Both the position numbers and the translations under genes were made by a program. 64,000 bases of DNA from Paenibacillus sp. ACRRY (GTDB taxonomy: Bacteria; Bacillota; Bacilli; Paenibacillales; Paenibacillaceae), in contig NZ_JAKRNM010000007.1 of assembly GCF_022346995.1 (NCBI RefSeq), positions 172,679-236,678 on the forward strand. Direction: 5' to 3'. The notes under the pieces are model-generated. The model was not told where the DNA came from. It was given only the letters and a program-made list of their open reading frames with translations, and ran no database searches. Below are positions 49,466 to 57,905 of this stretch, piece after piece. Each line of letters starts with the position of its first letter. Positions within the stretch are counted from its first letter, which is position 1.

Positions 49466-50329
49466 ATGGCAGCCATCATACATGCCTTACAGCAAGAGCT
49501 GAATGGACTTCCATCACAGGAACGGCGAATTGCAGAGGTTATTTTGCAATCTCCGTCGGATATCCCCGGCTGGACGATTAATTATCTTGCTGAACAAAGC
49601 GGTACCAGTCCGGCAACGGTCACCCGTTTCTGTAAGTCCTTTCACTTCAAGGGCTTTCCGGATTTCAAAATGAAGCTCGCCGCAGAGCTGTCTCATTCAA
49701 CGAACAAAACGGCTTATCAGGATATCGTGGCAGGCAATCCGTTGTCCAAGATTGTGGAAGCCATAGAAGCCAACCACCTTGCCTCCATTGCGGATACCAC
49801 CCGGCTGCTGGATTTGGGCAGATTGGAGCATGCGGTTCAGCTATTATGCCATGCCCGTCGCATTGACCTGTATGGTGTTGCGACCTCATCTATCGTGACG
49901 CAGGACTTCTATCAGAAACTCGTGCGAATCGGCAAAAGCTGTACGGCCTTTTCGGATTCACATATGCAGATTACGTCAGCTTCCTCGCTAAGTGAAGGAG
50001 ATGTGGCCATGGCCGTGTCCTATTCGGGAGAAACACCCGAGACCATCGATGCCCTGCATTGCGCCAAACAAGCGGGAGCTGCAACGATCTCACTTACTTC
50101 TTACGGTAACAACAAGCTCGCCGGAGTATCCGATATTCCGCTATTTACGTCTTCACTGGAAGAAGGCATGAGACGGGGAGATATGGCTTCCCGGATTGCG
50201 CTGCTGCATGTCATTGATATTTTGTTCACAGGCATGATGAGTGCCGATTTCGACTGCTTTATCCCCAAACTGGAACAATCGTATCACAATGTGCAGACCT
50301 ATCGAGTTCAACAACATGGAGGTGCGTGA
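49466..50329 (+). CDS. MurR/RpiR-family regulator of the nag operon
   Basis: The protein has 287 aa. An N-terminal HTH_6 domain (QERRIAEVILQSPSDIPGWT, then YLAEQSGTSPATVTRFCKSF) is followed by a SIS sugar-phosphate-binding domain from about 120 (RRIDLYGVATSSIVTQDF, then VAMAVSYSGETPETIDAL). It begins the nag operon 2 bp before nagB, so a glucosamine- or GlcNAc-phosphate is the likely ligand. B. subtilis uses a GntR-type NagR instead. I chose ATG 49466, eight bases after GAGGAG; ATG 49460 is too close. Confidence 0.87.
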   Translation: MAAIIHALQQELNGLPSQERRIAEVILQSPSDIPGWTINYLAEQSGTSPATVTRFCKSFHFKGFPDFKMKLAAELSHSTNKTAYQDIVAGNPLSKIVEAIEANHLASIADTTRLLDLGRLEHAVQLLCHARRIDLYGVATSSIVTQDFYQKLVRIGKSCTAFSDSHMQITSASSLSEGDVAMAVSYSGETPETIDALHCAKQAGAATISLTSYGNNKLAGVSDIPLFTSSLEEGMRRGDMASRIALLHVIDILFTGMMSADFDCFIPKLEQSYHNVQTYRVQQHGGA

Positions 50330-50330
50330 G

Positions 50331-51059
50331 ATGAACATTCGTATTTTTGAAAATGAAGAAGATCTTAATGCTACGGGTGCTGGCCTGATTGCCAGCTTAC
50401 TGCAAACGAAACCACGGGCTGTGCTCGGACTCGCAACAGGAAGTTCTCCGGTGGGCATTTATAAACAGCTCATTAGCTTGTACCGGAAGGGTCTGGTGAG
50501 CTTCGCGCAGGCTTCTTCCTTCAATCTGGATGAGTACGTCGGGCTTCCGGTGGAGCATCAGGAGAGCTATCGCAGCTTCATGAATGAGCAGCTCTTTCAT
50601 CATATTGATATCGATCTGGCGAAAACGCATGTACCGGATGGTCAGGCAACCGACCTGGATCAGGAATGTGCCATGTATGAACAGCGGCTGGATGATCGCG
50701 GACCTGTAGACCTTCAACTGCTGGGTATCGGACACAATGGTCACATTGGCTTCAACGAGCCGGGGGATGAACTAACCGGACGCACGCATGTGGTGGATCT
50801 GAAAGAAGAGACCCGCAAGGCCAATGCCCGTTTTTTTGCAAGTATTGATGAAGTCCCAGCTCAGGCCATAACGATGGGCGTAGGTACGATTCTGAAAGCC
50901 AAACAAATTTTGCTGATCGCCCGCGGTGAGGAAAAGGCTGAAATCATTCGCGAAGCCTTCATGGGGCCTATCACGACCCAGTGTCCTGCGTCCTTGCTGC
51001 AATGCCATCCGAATGTGGTTGTACTGTTGGATCGTGCAGCTGGGAGGTTGGTAAAATGA
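50331..51059 (+). CDS. nagB: Glucosamine-6-phosphate deaminase NagB
   Basis: The 242-aa enzyme converts glucosamine-6-phosphate to fructose-6-phosphate and ammonia. The family motifs are LGLATGSSPVGIYKQL, FNLDEYVGL and LLGIGHNGHIGFNEPG, with the active-site Asp and His. The start is ATG 50331 following GGAGGTGCGTGAG. It is of the short Bacillus type without the long C-terminal allosteric tail. nagA overlaps by 4 bp, and the regulator lies directly upstream. Confidence 0.94.
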   Translation: MNIRIFENEEDLNATGAGLIASLLQTKPRAVLGLATGSSPVGIYKQLISLYRKGLVSFAQASSFNLDEYVGLPVEHQESYRSFMNEQLFHHIDIDLAKTHVPDGQATDLDQECAMYEQRLDDRGPVDLQLLGIGHNGHIGFNEPGDELTGRTHVVDLKEETRKANARFFASIDEVPAQAITMGVGTILKAKQILLIARGEEKAEIIREAFMGPITTQCPASLLQCHPNVVVLLDRAAGRLVK

Positions 51060-52270
51060 ACGATACAGGCATAGCCCATTTGAGAAAAGAGAGCGGCAGC
51101 CCCATTTATCTTCTTCGCGGTAAAATGGTACTGCCTGAAGGTCTGGCGCAGGATAGTCTGCTCGCCTGGACCGAAGGGAAGATCATCTACGCCGGGTCAG
51201 CTGAAGGTCTCCCGGCATCTATTCGTGATAAGGCGATCTCCCTGCCTGTACCCGATGGGGGCGTTATCGTCCCCGGGTTCATTGATATCCATGTCCACGG
51301 TGGCCATGGCGAGGATTTCATGGATGCAAGCCAAGAAGTATTGGACAAGATTACTTCATTTCACAGTACGCAGGGTACCACTGCCATGCTTGCAACTTCC
51401 ATGACTGCTCCGAAGGACAGATTGGATCAGGTGCTCGCTGAAGTGGAACGTTATCGTTCCGAACCCATGCCATACGCCCAGCTTGAGGGTGTGCATCTGG
51501 AAGGACCGTTCTTCAGTCCAAAATGGCCTGGTGCGCAGAATCCGGAGCATATTGTACTGCCCGATGTATCATGGCTCGCAGAGTGGGAAAAAGAGTATCC
51601 CGGCCTGATTCGTCAAGTCACACTGGCACCGGAACGGGAAGGGGCGCTTGAAGTCATTGCATGGCTGCGTCAGCAGCGGATTACAGCAGCGCTCGGTCAC
51701 ACGGATGCGACGTACGAAGAGGTGGAGCGAGCCGTTGAAGCTGGGCTTCATCACGCAGTACATACGTACAATGCAATGACTCCGCTGCATCATCGTAATC
51801 CAGGAGCTGCCGGAGCCGTGCTGAGTGATCCAAGAATCAGCGCTGAAGTGATTGCTGATGGCATTCATGTACACCCTGCGGCGATCTCCATCCTGGCCCA
51901 GCTCAAGCAGTCTGCCGATCAGTTCGTGCTGATCACAGATGCCATGTCAGCTGCCGGACTGGAAGACGGGGAATACAAAATCGGCGACCTGCCCGTGATT
52001 GTGAAGGAGGGCGTAGCCAGATTGAAGGACGGCGGCGCCCTGGCTGGAAGCACACTGACGATGATTCGTGGCTTCCGCTATTTGGTACAGGAAGTGGGTA
52101 TGTGCCTGAACGCTGCATCTCGTGCAGCCAGTCTCACACCGGCACGCCTGCTCGGAATCGACCATCGCACAGGTTCCCTGGCTGCAGGGAAACAGGCAGA
52201 TATCGTTTTGCTTAACCAGGAATTGGGTATTGAGGGTGTATGGGTTAAAGGCAGAATGATTGGCGGTTAG
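51056..52270 (+). CDS. nagA: N-acetylglucosamine-6-phosphate deacetylase NagA
   Basis: The 404-aa amidohydrolase-fold enzyme removes acetate from GlcNAc-6-phosphate before NagB acts. Metal and substrate motifs are DIHVHGGHGEDFMD, LEGPFFSP, GHTDATYEEV, HTYNAMTPLHHR and LITDAMSAAG. The start is ATG 51056 after GGGAGGTTGGTAA. Together with NagB it lets the cell use amino sugars from wall or chitin. No GlcNAc transporter is next to it. Confidence 0.94.
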   Translation: MNDTGIAHLRKESGSPIYLLRGKMVLPEGLAQDSLLAWTEGKIIYAGSAEGLPASIRDKAISLPVPDGGVIVPGFIDIHVHGGHGEDFMDASQEVLDKITSFHSTQGTTAMLATSMTAPKDRLDQVLAEVERYRSEPMPYAQLEGVHLEGPFFSPKWPGAQNPEHIVLPDVSWLAEWEKEYPGLIRQVTLAPEREGALEVIAWLRQQRITAALGHTDATYEEVERAVEAGLHHAVHTYNAMTPLHHRNPGAAGAVLSDPRISAEVIADGIHVHPAAISILAQLKQSADQFVLITDAMSAAGLEDGEYKIGDLPVIVKEGVARLKDGGALAGSTLTMIRGFRYLVQEVGMCLNAASRAASLTPARLLGIDHRTGSLAAGKQADIVLLNQELGIEGVWVKGRMIGG

Positions 52271-52299
52271 GCAGCAGGTGGAGAGGTTTTGGTTAACCA

Positions 52300-52794
52300 A
52301 TGAATCGTAAATTCAGAAAGACGGACATCGTGATAATTATTGCCGTTGCTGCTGCTTTAATAGTTAGCATCGGGTACTGGATCAACGCCAACAGATCGAT
52401 TAATAATGCAGATGTAGAGGCATTTATTCAGGATCAAAATCTGGATCATGTCCTTATTCAACAGGTCGATACATCCTTATATTATATCTTCGGTGAGAAT
52501 GTCATTTATGCGTTCAAAGGCAAACAGCATTTTTCCAAATCGGGATATGATCATAAGGATGACGTCGTGTTTGGTGGGATAATCAAGGGGTCGGTTGGGC
52601 TTGTGATTAACGATCCGGAGATTATGAAGCAGGCTAACCTGTATACACTTACGATAGACGGGACGACCCGCAAGTATAATTATGGTGGTGAGAAGTATCT
52701 GGTCATCGCCGATGAACGCATATGGAATCCTTCTCTGCAGTTTGAGCTGAGCTTTTATGATGCAGAAGGAACAGAGCTTTATCATCAGGAGTAA
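52300..52794 (+). CDS. Hypothetical membrane-anchored protein
   Basis: The 164-aa protein has a short basic N-terminus, one membrane segment (VIIIAVAAALIVSIGYWI, residues 11-28) and an extracytoplasmic part of about 130 residues that looks beta-rich (VLIQQVDTSLYYIFGENVIY, then YLVIADERIW and LQFELSFYDAEG). No cysteine is present. I do not recognise the family. ATG 52300 follows GGAGAGGTTTTGG. It lies 29 bp after nagA and could be the last gene of that operon. Confidence 0.7.
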   Translation: MNRKFRKTDIVIIIAVAAALIVSIGYWINANRSINNADVEAFIQDQNLDHVLIQQVDTSLYYIFGENVIYAFKGKQHFSKSGYDHKDDVVFGGIIKGSVGLVINDPEIMKQANLYTLTIDGTTRKYNYGGEKYLVIADERIWNPSLQFELSFYDAEGTELYHQE

Positions 52795-52905
52795 TATCGG
52801 GAGCATGACTGTTTTCCGCTGGGGAGGCAATCGGGTGAGTAATATGTTAAAATAGTCTCAAAAAAAGACGGGATCTGCGGATCACGCATAACGGAGGCGT
52901 GAAAC

Positions 52906-53277
52906 ATGGAACGTAACGCTATGCTCGAGTTCGATCCATTCCTCACAGAGCTGGCGGAAAAACTGCACGTGCACGGATATTATGCCTTTTATGGTGAGCA
53001 TTATAATGAAGCCGATATGGAGCAGTACCGCAGACACCTGTTTAACTCATTCCGCAATATCGTATGGGTAGAGCTGGATGCACGCAAAAAATATATGATT
53101 GTCGACCATCGTGGACGAAACACCGTCATGAAATTGATTGATGGCATGCTGAATACCCGTAGAACGCTGCGGGCCAATCAGGCGATGGCGGGTACGGATA
53201 CATCCAATGTTCAGCAGGAGATTACCCATCTGACGCAGATGGTGCACATGCTAAGATTTACGACGTTTAGAACATAA
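52906..53277 (+). CDS. Hypothetical 123-aa protein
   Basis: I do not recognise this soluble protein. It begins with a His/Tyr-rich segment (HVHGYYAFYGEHYNEAD, residues 21-37) and continues with ARKKYMIVDHRGRNTVMK, a compact fold-like core, then a polar C-terminal helix. There are no cysteines. ATG 52906 follows ACGGAGGCGTG, a clear site. It has its own terminator. The neighbourhood gives no hint of function. Confidence 0.68.
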   Translation: MERNAMLEFDPFLTELAEKLHVHGYYAFYGEHYNEADMEQYRRHLFNSFRNIVWVELDARKKYMIVDHRGRNTVMKLIDGMLNTRRTLRANQAMAGTDTSNVQQEITHLTQMVHMLRFTTFRT

Positions 53278-53290
53278 GTGATGTAAACCA

Positions 53291-53323
53291 AGAGAGACTT
53301 CCCCCGAGGGGAGTCTCTCTTTT
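53291..53323 (+). terminator. Terminator after the 123-aa gene
   Basis: AGAGAGACTTCCCC pairs with GGGGAGTCTCTCT around a CGAG-type loop, with one mismatch, followed by TTTTG. Confidence 0.9.
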
Positions 53324-53344
53324 GTATTGCAACAGTCTAACGAC

Positions 53345-53386
53345 AAAAAGAGTGTCCCGTCATAAATAAAACGGAACACTCTTTTT
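53345..53386. terminator. Symmetric hairpin, likely bidirectional terminator
   Basis: AAAAAGAGTGTCCCGT and ACGGAACACTCTTTTT form a near-perfect 16-bp inverted repeat around a 10-nt AT loop. The A and T flanks mean it can act in both directions. It lies only 20 bp after the previous terminator. Confidence 0.7.
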
Positions 53387-53493
53387 GATTGCACTTAACC
53401 TCTATTCACATCTAAAGATAGCCTCAATCGTAAAATGAGTTTTGGGAAATGCTGAAACTATCTAAGTTAAGTTGGGTAACTATTTACACGATT

Positions 53494-53645
53494 AACGGAG
53501 CGGGGAGAAAAAGGCTGAAGAAGCGGAGCGTTCGCGTTTATCACCGGAATTTCTCCCTTTGAAAAAGAGGATCAAAGAAATCCGGGGATAACAGCGATCG
53601 GAAGCTTGTTCTCCCTGCGGAGTGTCCTCGTGTAACGAGTTTTTT
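53494..53645 (+). other. Structured non-coding element with its own short terminator
   Basis: This block contains no plausible gene but several nested inverted repeats. GGGAGAA (53503-53509) can pair with TTCTCCC (near 53609). GCGGAGCGTTCGC is a local hairpin at about 53523. CCGGAATTTCT (53543-53553) pairs with AAGAAATCCGG (near 53575-53585) with one bulge. It ends in CTCGT-GTA-ACGAG followed by six T residues (53627-53645). It may be a small RNA or a dispersed intergenic repeat of the genus; orientation is uncertain. Confidence 0.5.
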
Positions 53646-53649
53646 AACT

Positions 53650-55005
53650 TTACAAGCTCTTCAAAAATTGTACGATCGTCAACAACCCTTTATCAAAGTT
53701 CTCCAGGTTGAAGTGTTCATTCGGTGCGTGCAGGTTCTCGTCCGGCAAACCAAAGCCCATCATCACGGCAGGTACGCCGAGTACACGGGAGAGCTTTTCA
53801 ACGATCGGGATGGAACCGCCGTCTTTGGTAAACAGGGCACGAACGCCATACACCTGCTCGTAAGCGTCAGCCGCTTTTTGCAGGATCGGATCGGTCGGAT
53901 CGGTATTGAACGCAAAGGCTTTCTCGATTTGTTTCACATGCAGCGTGGCACCTGGCTGTACGTGTGCACGCAGATGTGCTTCAATGCGGTCCAGCACCTG
54001 TTGCGGGTCTTGGTTGGCAACAAGGCGGCATGTGATTTTGGCATGAGCCTCTTTTGGAATGACGGTTTTGGTACCTTCACCCTGGAAGCCACCCCATACA
54101 CCGTTCAGTTCCAGCGTTGGACGTGCGCCAACACGTTCCACGAACGAGTATCCTTCCTCACCATACAATTGCTCCAGTCCAAGATCCTGGCGAAGCTGCT
54201 CTTCATTGAAGCCTTGCTTCACGAACTCTTCTCTCATTTCCGGAGAGAGGGGGAGAACGCCATCATAGAAACCATCCACACTCACGCGGCCTTGCTCATC
54301 ATGCAGCGAAGCGAGCAGGGATACGAGCGCATGCAGTGCGTTAGGTACACCACCGCCGAAGGAGCCGGAGTGCAGGTCGGTGTTGGCCGTATTCAGATCT
54401 ACCTCGAGCGAGCAAAGGCCGCGCAGGCCTGTGGAGATTGCCGGTTTTCCTTTTTCGAGCAGGGAAGTATCGGAGATCAATACCATGTCTGCACGAAGCT
54501 TGTCCGTATTGTCATTCAGATAGATCGGCAGGTTCGGGCTGGAGATTTCCTCTTCGCCTTCGATACAGAACTTCACGTTAACTGGAAGTTCCTTGTTTTC
54601 AGCGAGCAGGGCTTCTACTGCTTTGATATGTAAGAAGATCTGTCCTTTGTCATCTGTCGCCCCACGTGCGAACAGTTTTCCGTCCCGAACAGTAGGTTCG
54701 AAGGGAGGCGTTTCCCACAGGTTAAGCGGATCGACAGGTTGTACGTCATAGTGCCCATAGATCAGTGCTGTTGGTTTTCCAGGAGCATGCAGGTGGTCTG
54801 CATAAACAATGGGATGTCCAGCGGTTTGAATAACCTCTACATTTTCCATGCCTGCACGTGTCAGTGCGTCTGCTGCCCATTGTGCTGCACGGTTAATATC
54901 CTCTTTATGAGCTGAAATGGCCGAAATGCTGGGAATGGACAGCCATTCATTCAGTTCTGCCAGATGTTTTTCTCTATTCTCTTGAAAATAAGTCTGTTCT
55001 TTCAT
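53650..55005 (-). CDS. M20-family dipeptidase
   Basis: The 451-aa metallopeptidase resembles bacterial CNDP-like dipeptidases. Zinc-ligand motifs are YGHYDVQPVDP (His, Asp), GATDDKGQ and EGEEEISSPNL. A lid domain is in the middle (LNGVWGGFQGEGTKTVIPKEA). C-terminal metal-binding Hises lie near GLPDENLHAPNEHF. I chose the ATG at 55005, which has AAGGAGG upstream; an in-frame ATG at 55050 is also possible. It probably hydrolyses short peptides in the cytosol. It is monocistronic and divergent from the AraC regulator. Confidence 0.9.
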   Translation of the reverse strand: MKEQTYFQENREKHLAELNEWLSIPSISAISAHKEDINRAAQWAADALTRAGMENVEVIQTAGHPIVYADHLHAPGKPTALIYGHYDVQPVDPLNLWETPPFEPTVRDGKLFARGATDDKGQIFLHIKAVEALLAENKELPVNVKFCIEGEEEISSPNLPIYLNDNTDKLRADMVLISDTSLLEKGKPAISTGLRGLCSLEVDLNTANTDLHSGSFGGGVPNALHALVSLLASLHDEQGRVSVDGFYDGVLPLSPEMREEFVKQGFNEEQLRQDLGLEQLYGEEGYSFVERVGARPTLELNGVWGGFQGEGTKTVIPKEAHAKITCRLVANQDPQQVLDRIEAHLRAHVQPGATLHVKQIEKAFAFNTDPTDPILQKAADAYEQVYGVRALFTKDGGSIPIVEKLSRVLGVPAVMMGFGLPDENLHAPNEHFNLENFDKGLLTIVQFLKSL

Positions 55006-55218
55006 TAAAAAAGCCTCCTTCATGTTTTGCTTTATCCTATTGTAATCCATTTTAGCGTCTTAATAAAACATTGGTTAAAAAAATGATCGGCTGCGTACCG
55101 TTCCATTCCGCCGGAAATTGTGAGTATAATACAGGAAACGGATTTCATCCATATTTTCTCAGCAGAGGAGTTGGGGGAGTTCCCATGATAGTCAGACCAC
55201 ATGCAAGCAGGCAGGTGA

Positions 55219-57627
55219 ATGATGATGGAAACGACTAAAAGAGAGAGGCCGCCAGGTCGATTGGCGCGTTTGCCCGGGTTCACTCCTGGACGCCATAAAG
55301 GACGTTTTTACCGGAATAGTCTGATGATTATTTTGCTCATTGCCAGCATCCCCGGATTGATTACAGGTATCGTGATGTACCAGCTGGTTGTTGGCAGAAT
55401 GGAAAATGAATTCAATCGCATGCATCAAAACCAGATCGAGAATCGGGCACGCAATGTGGACGACCAGCTGGCCTATCTGGAGATGACCCTGTCGCATTGG
55501 GCCTTTGAACCAAGGTTTGGCAATGCACTGCGAACCCTGGATTTTGTCTATTATTTTAATGAAACGCAGGAGATCGTCACCACATTATATGTACTGGAAG
55601 GGTCACATCCCCTGATTAAGTCTGCACAGCTGTATTTGCAGGAGCCGAAGCCAATCCTATTCAACCGGGAGTATAACGAATTATTAGATGATGCGAAAAT
55701 AAAAGCTTATGACCGTTACCTATCCATGGGCAATCATGTGTACTGGACAGACTGGGTATCCAGCGCAAGCATTGAACCAGCAGCTACCATGAAGGGCAGC
55801 TTACTGCATACCGATGCAGGCAACGCGCTGGTTCTGGTACATAAAATCCCGGGTGAGAATAATAACCCGTTCGGCGCACTCATTATTACCCTGGACAATG
55901 TGAAAGTCGCCAGTTTGTTGAAAACGCTTACTCCTTATGACGAAGGCTTGACCTTTCTTATGGATCAGGAAGGCAATACGTTGGTCACCGGTAATCCGGG
56001 AGGGGGCCAGCAGAATTCAGCCTTTGAACAGCAGCTTAAGGAAGAGATTGCACAGCATGCGGACAGTACGTCTTTTTTGTTCAAATATGAAGATCAGACC
56101 TACTCCGTATCATACGGCTCCTTAAGCCGAATTGATTCCGACTGGACCTATGTCTCCGCTGCACCGCTGACATCTGTGACATCACCGGTGAAGCTGGTAT
56201 CCAAAATTATTGTCATTGCGAGCGCAGGCAGCCTGCTGCTGGGACTCATGTTATCCTGGCTTGCTTCACGACGGATTTATTCCCCTGTGGCGAGAATGCT
56301 TCATCTTCTGACACCAGGCAAACATGAGGCTCAGGCCAATCCGAGGCTGGACGAATTCCAGCTGCTGGAACAGCAGTGGAATGAGCTGACTTCCCGAAGT
56401 CTTACTGCACACCGTCAATTGCAGGAGCAGCTTCCGCATTTGCGTGACAGCTTTGTACTGCAGCTGGTTCAAGGACACTTATATGCCTACAACGAGGAAG
56501 ACCTCCAGAAGCGCATGAAGAATCTTGGATTCGAAGTGGAGGGCCAGCAATTTTTGCTGCTGCAAATGTATTTTACGGGCTATGCCCGGCTGCAGGGACG
56601 ATTTGGAAGTCAGGATACCGGCCTGGTGACCTTTGCAGCCGTAAACATCATTGAAGAGGTGGCCAAAAGCTATTTTAGCCAAGTCAGTATGATGAATTTT
56701 CATGACCTCTCTTCAGCCATGCTTGTCATTGCACCGAAGGATGAACAGCTCAAGTCGCAAGCATTGCTCTGGGGTCAGGAACTGATTGAGGTTATTGGGC
56801 GGACGCTTAAAATGAATGTCACAGTCATGATTAGTCACTCCGCTGATTCCCTGCATGAGCTGCCCGGCATCTTTGTTGAGATGGAACAGGCGGTTGCTTA
56901 TCGCAGCATAGAGGAAGGGAGTCAGATACTCGATCTGGAAGATGAGCAGTGTTTTCGGAGAGCGGAGGAAGCAGCTTATCCGCTGGGCTTGGAACGCGAG
57001 ATGATTCAGGCGATCAGACTCGGCAAGCAGGAGGAAGCGGATCGGGTGCTGGAACAGTTTATGGGCGAAATCGCCCGGACGGGCAGTACCGAATTTCAGG
57101 TACAGCAGATGATGCTGCAGCTGCTCGGAAGTGTGCAGCATATGATGCTGCAGACGGGGGTAACACCGTATAAGCTGTTCGGAGGCTGCAATATGTACGA
57201 ACGATTGTCAGCGATCCGCGAACCTGCACAGATGAAGCAGTGGATGATGAGTAAGGTACTGGTGCCCTATATACAGGAAATCGAGATGCGAGCGCAGGAG
57301 CCGCTGAAACAGGTGGTGGAACGGACAATGCTGTATATGGACGAGCATTATCGTAATGAAATCTCCCTGGAAGGCTGCGCAGATGCAGAACAGATGACAC
57401 CCTATGCGCTCAGCAAAGCCTTCAAGCAAGTATCGGGCATGAACTTTATTGATTATTTGACAAAGGTCCGAATGGAGGCAGCCAAACAGCTGCTGCGTGA
57501 GACAACAATGAAAATTAATGACATTGCAGCTGCTGTGGGTTATCAGCACAGTTATTTTAATCGCATCTTCAAAAAACAGGAGGGTGTAACGCCAAGCCAG
57601 TATCGGGATCAGTGGTTTGGCAAATGA
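55219..57627 (+). CDS. Membrane-anchored AraC-family transcription regulator
   Basis: The 802-aa protein is a large one-component regulator. A first membrane segment (SLMIILLIASIPGLITGIVM, residues 34-53), an extracytoplasmic sensor region, and a second membrane segment near 330 (IIVIASAGSLLLGLMLSWLA) are followed by a cytosolic region. The C-terminal 100 residues are an AraC double HTH (LSKAFKQVSGMNFIDYLTKVR, here as ALSKAFKQVSGMNFIDYL, then INDIAAAVGYQHSYFNRIFK). Such proteins usually control the sugar ABC transporter next to them, here LplBCA-like. The N-terminus has three ATG codons in a row; 55219 is the first. Confidence 0.88.
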   Translation: MMMETTKRERPPGRLARLPGFTPGRHKGRFYRNSLMIILLIASIPGLITGIVMYQLVVGRMENEFNRMHQNQIENRARNVDDQLAYLEMTLSHWAFEPRFGNALRTLDFVYYFNETQEIVTTLYVLEGSHPLIKSAQLYLQEPKPILFNREYNELLDDAKIKAYDRYLSMGNHVYWTDWVSSASIEPAATMKGSLLHTDAGNALVLVHKIPGENNNPFGALIITLDNVKVASLLKTLTPYDEGLTFLMDQEGNTLVTGNPGGGQQNSAFEQQLKEEIAQHADSTSFLFKYEDQTYSVSYGSLSRIDSDWTYVSAAPLTSVTSPVKLVSKIIVIASAGSLLLGLMLSWLASRRIYSPVARMLHLLTPGKHEAQANPRLDEFQLLEQQWNELTSRSLTAHRQLQEQLPHLRDSFVLQLVQGHLYAYNEEDLQKRMKNLGFEVEGQQFLLLQMYFTGYARLQGRFGSQDTGLVTFAAVNIIEEVAKSYFSQVSMMNFHDLSSAMLVIAPKDEQLKSQALLWGQELIEVIGRTLKMNVTVMISHSADSLHELPGIFVEMEQAVAYRSIEEGSQILDLEDEQCFRRAEEAAYPLGLEREMIQAIRLGKQEEADRVLEQFMGEIARTGSTEFQVQQMMLQLLGSVQHMMLQTGVTPYKLFGGCNMYERLSAIREPAQMKQWMMSKVLVPYIQEIEMRAQEPLKQVVERTMLYMDEHYRNEISLEGCADAEQMTPYALSKAFKQVSGMNFIDYLTKVRMEAAKQLLRETTMKINDIAAAVGYQHSYFNRIFKKQEGVTPSQYRDQWFGK

Positions 57628-57650
57628 TCTGTTTACCACCTTGCTGCCTC

Positions 57651-57682
57651 ACCGGGATCCGAACCATCGGATTCCGGTTTTT
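57651..57682 (+). terminator. Terminator after the AraC regulator gene
   Basis: ACCGGGATCCGA pairs with TCGGATTCCGGT (one mismatch) around ACCA, followed by TTTTTC. Confidence 0.9.
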
Positions 57683-57868
57683 CTTGTTGAGAAGGATGAA
57701 AACAAAGAAGGATAAGGCTGCAAAAATGTGCAATGGGGTATTACGAAAAATGTCCAAATTGAAGCATAAGTGGCGTCATAGCGGGCTTTTTGGCCTCGCC
57801 CAGTACGCAAGCAAAAAATGAAGGTTGCCGGAAAAGGGGGCTCTGTATAGTCTGAATTACAAGCTTTG

Positions 57869-57883
57869 TTGATAACGCTTACA
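57869..57883 (+). promoter_or_regulatory. Catabolite-responsive (cre-like) site before the sugar transporter
   Basis: TTGATAACGCTTACA matches the CcpA cre consensus (WTGNAANCGNWNNCW) at all but one position. It lies 23 bp before the start of the first permease gene, consistent with catabolite repression of a carbohydrate operon. The rest of the 57628-57905 gap shows only the terminator and AT-rich DNA. Confidence 0.6.
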
Positions 57884-57905
57884 TAAATAAGGGAGGGGAG
57901 AGATT

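Noticed and set aside
53668..54633. 321-codon open frame on the plus strand
   Set aside because: It is antisense to the M20 dipeptidase gene with clear zinc motifs. It has no ribosome site and an unnatural residue mix.
57698..57821. Short basic peptide frame (about 41 codons) between the AraC regulator and the sugar transporter
   Set aside because: The possible ribosome site is too close to the ATG and I see no conserved pattern; context favours non-coding DNA.
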